A stretch of 64,000 nucleotides of DNA, taken from the NCBI RefSeq assembly GCF_014596445.1, contig NZ_MECL01000115.1:31674-95673 (forward strand), given 5' to 3'. Positions within the stretch are counted from its first letter, which is position 1, and each line of letters starts with the position of its first letter. Below the pieces are notes generated by a model that did no database searches, had not been told where the DNA came from, and saw nothing but the letters and a program-made list of their open reading frames with translations. The stretch is from Streptomyces sp. CBMA29. GTDB lineage: Bacteria; Actinomycetota; Actinomycetes; Streptomycetales; Streptomycetaceae. The translations under genes were made by a program, and so were the position numbers. This document shows positions 9,167 to 18,234 of the stretch, piece by piece.

Positions 9167-10012
9167 ATGACGCCGCTGGTCGTCGCCGTCGTCCTCGTCG
9201 CCGCGATCACGCACGCCGCGTGGAACGCCATCGCGCACGGCATCAAGGACCAGGTCCTCGCCTTCACCCTCGTGGGTGGCGGCGGGGCCCTGTGCGCCCT
9301 GGCCCTGCTGCCCTTCGCGGCGGTACCGCACGCGGGCGCCTGGCCGTATCTGATCGCGTCGGTGGTCATCCACCTCGCCTACCAGTACCTGTTGATGCGG
9401 TCCTTCCAGCTCGGCGAGTTCGGACAGGTCTATCCGATAGCCCGTGGTATCGCGCCGCTCGCCGTGACCGTGCTGGCGGCCGTCTTCGTCGCCGAGCGGC
9501 CGGGGCCCTGGCAGACCGCGGGCGTCATCACCTCCTGCGCCGGTCTCGGCGGCGTCGCCCTGTGGGGCCTGCGCGGCAAGCGCCCCAACTGGCCCGCGCT
9601 GACGGCGGCCGCCGGTACGGGACTGACCATCGCCGGGTACACGGTCGTGGACGGCGTCGGCGTCCGCGCCTCCGGCAGCTCGCTCGGCTACATCGCCTGG
9701 CTGCTGCTGTTCCAGGGCATGGTGATCCCGGCCGTCGCATTCTCTGCGCGCCGCAGAGAATTGGCCGCGCAGCTAAGACCCGTCGCCCTGCGCGGCCTCC
9801 TCGGCGGTGCCCTGTCCATCACCGCCTACGGCCTCGTCCTGTGGGCCCAGACCCGCGCGCCGCTGGCCCCGGTCGCCGCCCTGCGCGAGTCCTCGATCAT
9901 CGCGGGCGCCGCCATAGGCGCGCTGTTCTTCAAGGAGCACTTCGGCCGGCCCCGATTGGTCGCCGCCCTGGTGGTCGTGACCGGCATAGGTCTGATGCTG
10001 CACGCGAGTTGA
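9167..10012 (+). CDS. EamA/DMT-family membrane transporter
   Basis: 281 residues with about ten transmembrane helices arranged as two five-helix EamA repeats, the usual drug/metabolite transporter layout. The substrate cannot be read from the sequence. It starts 103 bases after the PBP gene, with Pro-rich low-complexity DNA between them, and is probably independent of it. The ATG at 9167 directly precedes the first hydrophobic helix. Confidence 0.8.
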   Translation: MTPLVVAVVLVAAITHAAWNAIAHGIKDQVLAFTLVGGGGALCALALLPFAAVPHAGAWPYLIASVVIHLAYQYLLMRSFQLGEFGQVYPIARGIAPLAVTVLAAVFVAERPGPWQTAGVITSCAGLGGVALWGLRGKRPNWPALTAAAGTGLTIAGYTVVDGVGVRASGSSLGYIAWLLLFQGMVIPAVAFSARRRELAAQLRPVALRGLLGGALSITAYGLVLWAQTRAPLAPVAALRESSIIAGAAIGALFFKEHFGRPRLVAALVVVTGIGLMLHAS

Positions 10013-10015
10013 CGC

Positions 10016-10327
10016 TCACCCGGACAGGCCGCGCGGCTTGTCGGGGTTGACCTGGAAGCGCAGCTCGTGGACGCGGCCGTCGGCGGCGACGTGCCGCTCC
10101 AGGTGCGGGTCGTCGCCGTGCGGCCCGAAGGGTGTGCCCGCCTGGTCATGGACTTGCCGGACAGCGCGGTCGCCGCGGATGTCGTTGGCCGCGCCCCTGC
10201 CGAGCTGTACCACCTGGTGCCGGGCGGCTGTCAACTCCTTCGCGGCGGAATGTCCCCTGACGCCGCTGCCGCCCGCCAGCAGCGTCCATGCCGTCCGTCC
10301 CTCGTCCCGTACCGGGGCCGGACACAC
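10016..10327 (-). pseudogene. Degenerate SDR/Rossmann fragment fused to an unrelated tail
   Basis: The frame has the high third-position GC of real coding DNA. Its N-terminal half reads as a Rossmann fold start: LLAGGSGVRG, then ELTAARHQVVQLGRG and an RGD-like second strand, as in short NAD(P)-dependent dehydrogenases. After about 50 residues the dehydrogenase stops and an unrelated tail (HLERHVAADGRVHELRFQ) follows. The natural ATG (near 10290) is one frame off, so a frameshift near the start is likely. I read this as an internal deletion and fusion. A small functional protein is the alternative. Confidence 0.45.
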
Positions 10328-10403
10328 ACAAGCAGGCCGCCTCGTGGATGCCCATGGGGCAAACGGCCCGGCGCCTGCGTGACAGCAGCAGAGAGGACCT
10401 GCG

Positions 10404-11291
10404 TCACTCTTCCCCGGCGGCGCCTACCGCGGCTCCCGCTACGGCTCCCAGGGCGGCCTCGTCGTCGGCGATCCCGGCCGACAGCGCGTTGGTGAACCCC
10501 GGATTCGCGGAGAGGATGCCGCCCTCGACCGGCAGCGTGACACCGGTGATCCAGGACGCGTCGGCGGAGGCCAGGAAGGTGACGGCGGCGGCGATGTCGG
10601 CGGGTTCGCCGACGCGGCCGAGCGGGTAGAGCCCCGCGGCGGTCTCCAGGGTGGCCTCGCGGCCCGCCCACGCGGGCGTGCGGATGGTGCCGGGCGCGAC
10701 GAGATTGACGCGGACGCCGCTGGCCGCAGCGTGCACGGCGAGCGTGCGGGTCAGGGAGATCAGCCCCGCCTTGGCCGCGCTGTAGGAGTGGTTGCCGAAG
10801 TACGACAGTCCGTTGACCGAACCGATGTTGACGATCGCGCCGCGCCCGCCGGTCGCGGCGGCCAGGTGCGGCAGCGCGGCGCGGGAACAGCGCATGGCGC
10901 CGGTCAGGGTGACGTCGAGGTCGCGCAGCCAGTTCTCGTCCGGCTCCTCGGTGAGGTCGTCGTAGTGATCGCTGCACGAATAGGCGTTGTTGACGAGGAC
11001 GTCGAGGCCGCCGAAGGCCGCCACCGCGTGCGCGACCGCCGCGTCCACGGCCGTACGGTCGGCGACGTCGCACACGACCGCCCCCGCCCGCCCGCCGTCC
11101 TCGCGGATCGAGGCGGCGGTGCGCTCGGCCGCTTCACCGTTGAGGTCCGCGAGGAGTACGGCGGCGCCTTCCGCGGCGAATCTGCGGGCCGTCGCCTCGC
11201 CGATACCCCGGGCGCCGCCGGTCACCATGACGGTGTAGGTCGCGAATCGTTCCCCTGAATACGCCGCCGTCGCTGTCCCGTTACGCACCAT
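10404..11291 (-). CDS. Short-chain dehydrogenase/reductase
   Basis: 295 residues, classical SDR. The cofactor loop GGARGIGEATARRF is near residue 25, the NNA motif is NNAYS, and the catalytic Ser and YxxxK are in NIGSVNGLSYFGNHSYSAAK. An Asp after the second strand (LLADLNGE) favours NAD(H). The substrate is unknown. The C-terminus has an extra Ala/Gly-rich tail of about 25 residues. The ATG at 11291 overlaps no other gene; the beta-lactamase homologue stops 5 bases upstream on the same strand, so the two are probably co-transcribed. Confidence 0.88.
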   Translation of the reverse strand: MVRNGTATAAYSGERFATYTVMVTGGARGIGEATARRFAAEGAAVLLADLNGEAAERTAASIREDGGRAGAVVCDVADRTAVDAAVAHAVAAFGGLDVLVNNAYSCSDHYDDLTEEPDENWLRDLDVTLTGAMRCSRAALPHLAAATGGRGAIVNIGSVNGLSYFGNHSYSAAKAGLISLTRTLAVHAAASGVRVNLVAPGTIRTPAWAGREATLETAAGLYPLGRVGEPADIAAAVTFLASADASWITGVTLPVEGGILSANPGFTNALSAGIADDEAALGAVAGAAVGAAGEE

Positions 11292-11295
11292 CGGG

Positions 11296-12501
11296 TCAGC
11301 GTAGGCACTCCCGTACCGCCCTGACCAGGGCTTGGGCACGGGGATCCGCGGTGACGTTCTTCTGCATGCCGTTGGTGACGTAGCCGAAGCCGATTCCGCT
11401 CGCGGGGTCCGCGAAACCGAGGCAGCCGCCCCGGCCGGGATGCCCGAAGGAACCGGGTGCCAGCAGCGGGGACGCCGGGCCGTGCAGCATGTATCCCAGG
11501 CCGAATCGAGTGTTGACGATCAATACTCGATCCGGTCCCTCGGACTCGACGGTCCGGGCGGCGGTGAGCGTGGCGGGCACGAAAAGCCGCGGCCCGTCGG
11601 TCAGTTCCCCGATCAGCGCCGCGTAGAAACGGGCCAGCGAGCGCGCGTCGGTGATGCCGTTGGCCGCGGGCAACTCGCCCGCGCGATAGGCGGGGTCGTT
11701 CTCGTCGGGCCGCGGCGAGATCGCCCCGAAGGCGCGCATGGTCAGCGACCCGGGGTCGGCGTACGCGTCCTGCACGGACCGCTTGGGCCGGGCCCGCAGC
11801 GCGCCCGAGACGGCCGGTTCCGGCGTGACGGTCTCGGCGGTCCCGCCCACCCGGTGCGCCTGCCCCGGCGGCAGCCCCACCCAGAGGTCGAGGCCGAGCG
11901 GCCGGGCGATCTCCTCCGCGACGAAGCGGCCGACCGACCGCCCCGACGCGCGCAGCACCAGTTCCGCGACCAGCCAGCCGTAGGTGTGCGCGTGGTATCC
12001 GTGCGCCGCGCCCGGCGGGAACTGCGGCTTCTGCGCGGCCACCGCGCGCGGCCCGGACGTACCGTCGAGCGCCTGTTCCGGCGTCAACGGCGTGTCCAGC
12101 GCGGGCACTCCGGCCCGGTGCGCCAGCACGTCCCTGACGGTCACCCGCTCCTTGCCGTGCGCCTTGAACTCCGACCAGTACGCGCCCACCGGCGCGTCCA
12201 GGTCCAACTGGCCGCGCTGGTGGAGCAGCAGCAGACAGGCCGCCGCCACGCCCTTGGTGGCCGACCGGACGATCTGCACGGTGTCCTCGGCCCAGGGCAC
12301 GGTGTCCCCGGCCAAGGGCTCCCCCGAAGGCTGCCCGGCCGCCGCGACGCCGCCCCACAGGTCGACCACCTTGCGACCGTGCCTATAGAGCGCGAAAGCG
12401 GCGCCGACATCCCCCCGGCGGGTGAAATTCTGCGCGAAAGCGGTACGTACCGGCTCCCAGCCGTCCTCCGCCGTGCCGTGGACGTCCGTGAACGCGTCCA
12501 T
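11296..12501 (-). CDS. Serine hydrolase of the beta-lactamase/esterase EstB family
   Basis: 401 residues. The class-C-like SxxK motif is SATK (in RSATKGVAAACL) and the catalytic Tyr lies in HAHTYGWL, typical of EstB-like esterases and D-alanyl carboxypeptidase homologues rather than true beta-lactamases. No signal peptide is visible, so a cytoplasmic esterase is more likely than a resistance enzyme. The ATG at 12501 was chosen because GGAGG lies 9 bases upstream; an in-frame ATG at 12564 lacks a site. It is followed closely by an SDR gene. Confidence 0.82.
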   Translation of the reverse strand: MDAFTDVHGTAEDGWEPVRTAFAQNFTRRGDVGAAFALYRHGRKVVDLWGGVAAAGQPSGEPLAGDTVPWAEDTVQIVRSATKGVAAACLLLLHQRGQLDLDAPVGAYWSEFKAHGKERVTVRDVLAHRAGVPALDTPLTPEQALDGTSGPRAVAAQKPQFPPGAAHGYHAHTYGWLVAELVLRASGRSVGRFVAEEIARPLGLDLWVGLPPGQAHRVGGTAETVTPEPAVSGALRARPKRSVQDAYADPGSLTMRAFGAISPRPDENDPAYRAGELPAANGITDARSLARFYAALIGELTDGPRLFVPATLTAARTVESEGPDRVLIVNTRFGLGYMLHGPASPLLAPGSFGHPGRGGCLGFADPASGIGFGYVTNGMQKNVTADPRAQALVRAVRECLR

Positions 12502-12765
12502 GAATGCCGCCTCCGCCTGCCGCTCCGCCGGTCCACCCGCTGCACCGAACTCTGCGGCACCCATGGTGCACGACGAAGATGCGCGTTCTGTAAACAGGCG
12601 GTAGGGCGGGCCGTATACGCGGCCGAGCGCGGTCGGCGGCGGGGCGGCACTTATTCCCCGCGGCCGGGGCCGGAAAACCACCCGGGCCCGCGGCGGGCCC
12701 GCGACCCCGGCCGGAAAGTGTCCGGCAGGAGCGCGGGACCCGTCACGGGCCCGGTGGGGGGTCCG

Positions 12766-14562
12766 CTACGGGAGCGGCGGGTACGCGTTCTGCACGAGCT
12801 GGTGGAACTGCGCCGAGAACCAGGCACCCGCGAGCGGGGCGTTGGCCAGGGCGCCGGACGGGTTGTTGCCGTTGCGGGCGTTACCGGTGTAGGTCGGGTC
12901 GCACATCCGGTCGAAGCCCTTGCCCTCGTCGTTCGGGATCTGGGTGCTCGAACCGTCCGACTCACCCGGAGGCTTCACCCACACGTAGGCGTCGATACCG
13001 GCGGCGGGCGCCGCGGTCGGGCGCTGACCGATACCGGCCCCGGACTGGTTGCACCAGTTGCCGGCGTGGATGCGGCGGTCGATACGGCCACCGTCGACGT
13101 AGGTGTCAACGGTCGTGGTCGCCCCGGGACCGGTGGGACGCGAGGTGCCGCCCCAGCCGTTGCGGGAGGTGTCGATCAGCATGCCGATGTCGGAGTTGAA
13201 GCCGTCCGACACCAGGAGGTTGCGCAGGGCCTGCGCGTAACTCTGCTCATCGACGTACTGGTTCCAGTCGATCCACTTGGACTGCCGCACGGTGGTGCCG
13301 TTCACGCTGTCCGTGATCTTGACGTTCGGCTCCACGGTGGCGCTGTAGTTGGCCGTGTTGACGATGAAGCCCTGGACGTCGTTGACGGTGGCGCCACCGG
13401 TCTTCGCGGCCTTCAGGAACTCCTGCGCGGCGGGCGCCAGGTTGGTGTCCCAGCCCAGCCAGGCGTGGTGCCCGGCGTCGATGTAGTTGTACGTGTTGCC
13501 GATCGCGCCGAGCTTGGCGAGCGCGTAACCGACGCCGTTCTCGTAGTTGCCGTTGGCCTTCATCGTGGCGCAGGCATCCGTCGAACCGGCGGTGCCGCCC
13601 GCGTTGGTGACCAGGTTGGGCAGCGAGTCGGGCTCGATGACGTTGACGATCCGCAGGCCCGCGTACTTCGGGTCGGACATGATCGCGGCGATCGGGTCGA
13701 TGTACTCGGTCTTGTAGCGGCCGAGCTCCGTCGCGCCCAGTTCGCCGTTGGAGGCGAGCGCGGAGCAGTCACGGCCCGGCAGGTCGTAGATGACCAGTTC
13801 GATGGTGAGCGGCTGACCGGCGGCCTGCTGCACGGCCGCGTCCAGGTGGGCCTTGAGCCCCATGGCGCCGTTGGCGCCCGCGATCGCCGCGATCCGGTCC
13901 AGCCACACCGCGGTGGACTGGTTGGCGATCTTCGATCCTCCGTCGGCCGAGGCCTTCGCGGACCAGTCCGGGTTCACGTAACCCTTGGCGCCCGCGTACG
14001 GGTTGTCGACCCTGGTGCCGGTCGGCGGCGAGGTGGGCGGGGTGGTCGGCGGCGTCGTGGGAGGCGTCGTCGGAGGCGTCGTCGGCGGAGTGGTGGGGGG
14101 TGTGGTCGGCGGAGTGGTCGGCGGGGTCGTACCGGTGCCGCCACCGCACACGACGCCGTTCAGGGAGAACGACGACGGCTTGGTGTTGGTGCCGCTGTAC
14201 GAGCCGTTGAAGCCGAAGGTCGCCGTACCGCCGGTCGCCACCGCGCCGTTGTACGACAGGCTCGCCGCGGTCACGGCCGCGCCCGTCTGGCTCACGGTGG
14301 CGTTCCAGCCCTGGGTGACCTTCTGATTGCCGGGGAAGTTCCAGCCGAGTTGCCAACTCGTGATGGCCGGGCCGGTGTTGGTGATCGTCACCTGCGCGGT
14401 GAAGCCGGAATCCCACTGGCTCACGTCGTAGGCGACCGAGCAACCGGCGGTGGCCGCCGAGGCGGACGTCGTACTCATCGCGGCGACCACGCCGCCTGAG
14501 GCGACGACCATCAGGCCGGCCGCGAGCGCGGCGGTTCTGCGTCGGACTGTCGGGACTGCCAT
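12766..14562 (-). CDS. Secreted GH6 cellulase with N-terminal CBM2
   Basis: 598 residues. A twin-Arg/Sec-like signal peptide (residues 1 to about 38) precedes a family 2 cellulose-binding module (about 40-150, with the paired Cys), a Thr/Pro linker of repeated TPPT units, and a GH6 catalytic domain. GH6 signatures are visible: DLPGRDCSALASNGE and the IEPDSLPN segment carrying the catalytic acid. It would release cellobiose or cut beta-1,4-glucan outside the cell. A GGAGGT site precedes the ATG at 14562. A CebR-type operator sits on the promoter, which predicts induction by cello-oligosaccharides. Confidence 0.95.
   Translation of the reverse strand: MAVPTVRRRTAALAAGLMVVASGGVVAAMSTTSASAATAGCSVAYDVSQWDSGFTAQVTITNTGPAITSWQLGWNFPGNQKVTQGWNATVSQTGAAVTAASLSYNGAVATGGTATFGFNGSYSGTNTKPSSFSLNGVVCGGGTGTTPPTTPPTTPPTTPPTTPPTTPPTTPPTTPPTSPPTGTRVDNPYAGAKGYVNPDWSAKASADGGSKIANQSTAVWLDRIAAIAGANGAMGLKAHLDAAVQQAAGQPLTIELVIYDLPGRDCSALASNGELGATELGRYKTEYIDPIAAIMSDPKYAGLRIVNVIEPDSLPNLVTNAGGTAGSTDACATMKANGNYENGVGYALAKLGAIGNTYNYIDAGHHAWLGWDTNLAPAAQEFLKAAKTGGATVNDVQGFIVNTANYSATVEPNVKITDSVNGTTVRQSKWIDWNQYVDEQSYAQALRNLLVSDGFNSDIGMLIDTSRNGWGGTSRPTGPGATTTVDTYVDGGRIDRRIHAGNWCNQSGAGIGQRPTAAPAAGIDAYVWVKPPGESDGSSTQIPNDEGKGFDRMCDPTYTGNARNGNNPSGALANAPLAGAWFSAQFHQLVQNAYPPLP
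14031..14130. repeat. Linker minisatellite in the cellulase gene
   Basis: Tandem degenerate 12-bp units (GGCGGNGTNGTN type) encode the Thr-Pro-Pro linker between the binding module and catalytic domain. Confidence 0.8.
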
Positions 14563-14663
14563 GTGCGAACAACCTCCATAGGGGGGATGGACCCCTCGAA
14601 ACGACTTCGCGGGGTCATGGGAGGTGGTGCGGTGAAGCATGGTTCGGTTACACGCTCTTAACG

Positions 14664-14677
14664 TGGGAGCGCTCCCA
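14664..14677. promoter_or_regulatory. CebR-type operator
   Basis: TGGGAGCGCTCCCA is a perfect 14-bp palindrome and matches the established CebR binding sequence of streptomycete cellulase genes. It lies 102 bases upstream of the cellulase start and directly abuts the inferred -10 hexamer, so bound CebR would block transcription. Confidence 0.92.
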
Positions 14678-14705
14678 TAGTGGGCAGGCGGTCCGCTCCT
14701 GTCAA
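14677..14705 (-). promoter_or_regulatory. Cellulase promoter (-35 TTGACA, -10 CACTAT)
   Basis: On the minus strand TTGACA (14705-14700) is followed after 17 bases by CACTAT (14682-14677), a good vegetative-type promoter. The CebR palindrome begins at the -10 edge. Confidence 0.65.
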
Positions 14706-14821
14706 TGCTTGGCGCTACGTCCCTGGAGTTGGTCCCGGACGGGGGCCGGACGCCAACACCTCTGAAACGCATGACGGTTGGCGGACCCGCCCGGACGGAC
14801 GGGCGGGCGCGGGCACGGAGC

Positions 14822-14850
14822 GGGCGCCGGGGGCGGAACCCCCGGCGCCC
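14822..14850 (-). terminator. Terminator after the FAD dehydrogenase
   Basis: A perfect 12-bp inverted repeat (GGGCGCCGGGGG with its complement) with a 5-base loop lies 10 bases beyond the stop codon of the leftward FAD dehydrogenase. Confidence 0.75.
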
Positions 14851-14859
14851 TCTCGTGCG

Positions 14860-16551
14860 TTAAGCCGTCGCGACCGCGGCGGCCCGCCCCGCCGCGCGCC
14901 CGGAGAAGATGCAGCCGCCGAGGAACGTCCCCTCCAGCGACCGGTATCCGTGCATCCCGCCGCCGCCGAATCCCGCGGCCTCGCCTGCCGCGTAGAGCCC
15001 GCTGAGCACCTCGCCGCGACCGGCCGCGCCACCGTCCTCCGCGCCTTCCGACCCGCCGCGCAGGACACGCCCTTCGAGGTCGGTCTCCAGGCCGCCGAGC
15101 GACTTCCGGGTCAGGATGTTGAGCCGCACGGCGATCAGCGGCCCCGCCTTCGGGTCGAGCAGCCGGTGCGGCGACGCGGTGCGAATGAGCTTGTCGCCGA
15201 GGTAGTTGCGGGCCCCGCGGATGGCGGTGACCTGCAAGTCCTTGGTGTACGTGTTCGCGATCTCGCGGTCACGCGCCTCGACTTCGCGCCGTACGACCGC
15301 CTCGTCGACCAGCCCCTGACCCGTCACGGCGTTCATCCCCCGCACCAAGGCGCCGAGTTCCTTCTCCACCACGAAGTCGACACCGTGCTGCTTGAACGCC
15401 TCGACCGGCCCCGGCGCCCCCGGCAGCGCGCGCTTGAGCACGTCGCGCACGCTCTTCCCGGTCAGGTCCGGATTCTGCTCGGAGCCCGACAGTGCGAATT
15501 CCTTCTCGATGATCTTCTGCGTGAGGACGAACCAGGTGTATTCGTGGCCCGTCCCCATGATGTGCTCCAGGGTGCCGAGCGTGTCGAAACCGGGGAAGTA
15601 CGGGACCGGCAGCCGCTTGCCGGTGGCGTCCAGCCACAGCGAGGAGGGGCCGGGCAGGATACGGATGCCGTGGCGGGCCCAGATCGGGTTCCAGTTCTCG
15701 ATGCCCTCGGTGTAGTGCCACATCCGGTCACCATTGATCAACCTTCCGCCCGCCGCCTCTGTGATGCCGAGCATCAGGCCGTCCACGTGCGCGGGAACGC
15801 CGGAGAGCAGTTTGCCGGGCGGGGTGCCGAGCCGCTTGGGCCAGGCGGCCCGTACGAGATCGTGGTTGCCGCCGATGCCTCCGCTTGTGACGACCACGGC
15901 CTGCGCGCGGAGTTCGAACGCGCCCGCCGTCTCCCGCGAACTGGCCTCGCCGCGCGCCACGTCACTGGCCGCCAGGACCTCACCCGTCACACCGTCCACG
16001 GCGTCGCCGGTACGGGTCAGGCCGGTCACCCGGTGCCGGAAGCGCAGTTCGACCCGCCCGCGCGCGACCTCGTCGCGTACCCGCTGCGCGAAGGGCGCGA
16101 CGACACCGGGCCCGGTGCCCCAGGTGATGTGGAAGCGCGGCACGGAGTTGCCGGGTCCTGTGGCCAGGAAGCCGCCGCGCTCGGCCCAGCCGACCACCGG
16201 GAAGAAGCGCATGCCGCGCTGGTGCAGCCAGGCCCGCTTCTCGCCCGCGGCGAAGTGCACGTACGCCTCGGCCCAGCGGCGCGGCCAGTAGTCCTCGGGC
16301 CGGTCGAAGCCGGCCGTGCCGAGCCAGTCCTGGAGCGCGAGGTCGGGCGTGTCCTTGATCCGCATCCGGCGCTGCTCCGGCGAGTCGACGAAGAAGAGCC
16401 CGCCGAAGGACCAGAACGCCTGACCTCCGAGGGACGCCTCGGGCTCCTGGTCGACCAGGATCACCTTCCGTCCGGCCTCCGCCAGTTCGACCGTGGCCAC
16501 CAGACCGGCCAGTCCCGCGCCCACCACCACGACGTCCGCGTCCAGCGCCAT
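14860..16551 (-). CDS. FAD-binding dehydrogenase (fumarate reductase/KstD-like flavoprotein)
   Basis: 563 residues. The N-terminal dinucleotide motif VVVVGAGLAGLVAT and the C-terminal AGEAAGFGGGGMHG block, followed by an LGGC motif, show a full-length FAD-dependent dehydrogenase of the fumarate reductase/3-ketosteroid dehydrogenase superfamily. The substrate is unknown; the protein resembles conserved actinobacterial members annotated only as FAD-binding dehydrogenases. It is a single gene with its own terminator, divergent from gltX. The ATG at 16551 begins 6 residues before the first beta strand, as usual for the family. Confidence 0.87.
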   Translation of the reverse strand: MALDADVVVVGAGLAGLVATVELAEAGRKVILVDQEPEASLGGQAFWSFGGLFFVDSPEQRRMRIKDTPDLALQDWLGTAGFDRPEDYWPRRWAEAYVHFAAGEKRAWLHQRGMRFFPVVGWAERGGFLATGPGNSVPRFHITWGTGPGVVAPFAQRVRDEVARGRVELRFRHRVTGLTRTGDAVDGVTGEVLAASDVARGEASSRETAGAFELRAQAVVVTSGGIGGNHDLVRAAWPKRLGTPPGKLLSGVPAHVDGLMLGITEAAGGRLINGDRMWHYTEGIENWNPIWARHGIRILPGPSSLWLDATGKRLPVPYFPGFDTLGTLEHIMGTGHEYTWFVLTQKIIEKEFALSGSEQNPDLTGKSVRDVLKRALPGAPGPVEAFKQHGVDFVVEKELGALVRGMNAVTGQGLVDEAVVRREVEARDREIANTYTKDLQVTAIRGARNYLGDKLIRTASPHRLLDPKAGPLIAVRLNILTRKSLGGLETDLEGRVLRGGSEGAEDGGAAGRGEVLSGLYAAGEAAGFGGGGMHGYRSLEGTFLGGCIFSGRAAGRAAAVATA

Positions 16552-16686
16552 CCGACCGCTCCTTACTCGCCAGTAATCAATGTAGTGACGAGCACGTTAC
16601 GCGAGCGGCGGGCGCGGGTCAGCGGCATCGGGACCCCGCAATATGCGGGGCGCGGGGCGCGGACCCGGCTCGGTAGGATTCACGCC

Positions 16687-18120
16687 ATGTCTGATGCCCC
16701 GCTCCGCGTCCGTTTCGCCCCCTCCCCGACCGGTATCTTCCACGTCGGCGGCGCCCGTTCCGCCCTCTACAACTGGGCGGTCGCCCGACAGTCGGGCGGC
16801 ACCTTCGTCCTGCGCATCGAGGACACCGACGCGGCGCGCAACAAGCCCGAATGGATCGACGGCATCATCAGCGCGCTGGCCGCCATCGGCATCAGCGGCG
16901 CCGACCCCGCCTTCGAGGGCCCGTACTTCCAGTCGCAGAACGCCGACCGGCACCGCGAGGCCGCGTCCCGGCTCCAGATCGAGGGGCGCGCGTACTACTG
17001 CGACTGCACGCGCGACATGCTCAAGGAGCGCACCGGCTCCGAACACCTCGGTTACGACGGCTTCTGCCGCGAGCGCGGGCTGGCGTACGAGCCGGGGCGC
17101 GCGATGCGGTTCCGCACGCCGGACGAGGGCGAGACGGTGGTGGTCGACCTGATCCGCGGCGAACCGGCCTTCCCCAACAGCTCCATCGAGGACTTCGTCA
17201 TCGCCCGCGGCGACGGCTCCCCGGTCTTCCTGCTCGCCAACGTCGTGGACGACCTCGACGAGCGCGTCACGCAGGTCATCCGCGGCGAGGAGCACCTGTC
17301 CAACACGCCCAAGCAGCAACTCCTCTGGGAGGCGCTGGGCGCCACCCCGCCCACCTGGGCGCACCTACCGGTGATCGTCAACGAGAAGCGGCAGAAGCTC
17401 TCCAAGCGCCGCGACAAGGTCGCCCTCGAGGACTACCTCGCCGAGGGCTACCTGCCCGAGGCCATGGTCAACTACCTGATGCTGCTCGGCTGGGGCCCCG
17501 GTGACGACCGCGAGATCCTGCCCTACGAGGAGCTGGAGCAGCTCTTCCGCATCGAGGACGTCATCGGCTCCTCCGCCTTCTTCGACGTCAAGAAGCTCAC
17601 CGCCTTCAACGGCGAGTACATCCGCGCCCTGTCCCCTGCCGCCTTCGTCAGCGCCTGCGCGCCCTGGCTGACCGCCCCGCACGCCACCTGGGACCCGCGG
17701 TCGTACGACGAGGCCGTCTTCGAGACCGTCGCCCCGCTCGCCCAGACCCGGATCACCCTGCTGTCCGAGATCACGTCCTATGTCGACTTCCTCTTCCTCG
17801 ACGAGCCGGTACGCGACGACGCGTCCTGGTCCAAGGCGATGAAGGCGGGCGCGGCGGATCTTCTGCGCGACGCAGCCAATGAGCTGGGCGCGCTTTCCGA
17901 CTGGTCGGCGGAGCCGCTGAAGGCGGCCCTGGAGTCCGTCGCCGCCGCCCACGGTCTCAAGCTCGGCAAGGCCCAGGCGCCCATCCGGGTCGCCGTCATG
18001 GGCCGCACGGTCGGGCTGCCGCTCTTCGAGTCGCTCGAGACGCTGGGGCGTGAGCGAGCGCTGGCCCGCCTGGAGGCCGCCCGCACCCGCCTGGAGTCCG
18101 AGACGCCCGCCGGGTCGTAA
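16687..18120 (+). CDS. gltX: Glutamate--tRNA ligase
   Basis: 477 residues, class I synthetase that charges tRNA-Glu. The HIGH-type motif is HVGG in PSPTGIFHVGGARSALYNW and the KMSKS-type motif is KLSKR near residue 240. The metal-ligand-like Cys pair YYCDC is present. The start at 16687 gives the standard RFAPSPTG N-terminus. It differs clearly from the streptomycete GluRS I recall near leuCD (which begins VRFCPSPTGNPHVG), so it may be a second paralogue, but this cannot be proven from one window. It stands alone and ends at a strong terminator. Confidence 0.92.
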   Translation: MSDAPLRVRFAPSPTGIFHVGGARSALYNWAVARQSGGTFVLRIEDTDAARNKPEWIDGIISALAAIGISGADPAFEGPYFQSQNADRHREAASRLQIEGRAYYCDCTRDMLKERTGSEHLGYDGFCRERGLAYEPGRAMRFRTPDEGETVVVDLIRGEPAFPNSSIEDFVIARGDGSPVFLLANVVDDLDERVTQVIRGEEHLSNTPKQQLLWEALGATPPTWAHLPVIVNEKRQKLSKRRDKVALEDYLAEGYLPEAMVNYLMLLGWGPGDDREILPYEELEQLFRIEDVIGSSAFFDVKKLTAFNGEYIRALSPAAFVSACAPWLTAPHATWDPRSYDEAVFETVAPLAQTRITLLSEITSYVDFLFLDEPVRDDASWSKAMKAGAADLLRDAANELGALSDWSAEPLKAALESVAAAHGLKLGKAQAPIRVAVMGRTVGLPLFESLETLGRERALARLEAARTRLESETPAGS

Positions 18121-18149
18121 GACCCGCCACCCTGGCGCGGCGGGTCTTA
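18118..18149 (+). terminator. Terminator of gltX
   Basis: TAAGACCCGCC and its exact complement form an 11-bp stem with a 10-base loop, starting at the gltX stop codon itself. Confidence 0.85.
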
Positions 18150-18234
18150 CACACCGCCGCGCCGGACCCGGACCCGGGACTCGGACCCGGACCCGGCATC
18201 GGCACCCGCCGTCGGACGGCGTACGGTCGCCGCC

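Noticed and set aside
11296..12501. Beta-lactam resistance gene
   Set aside because: The HTYGWL motif and lack of a signal peptide fit an EstB-like esterase better than a secreted beta-lactamase.
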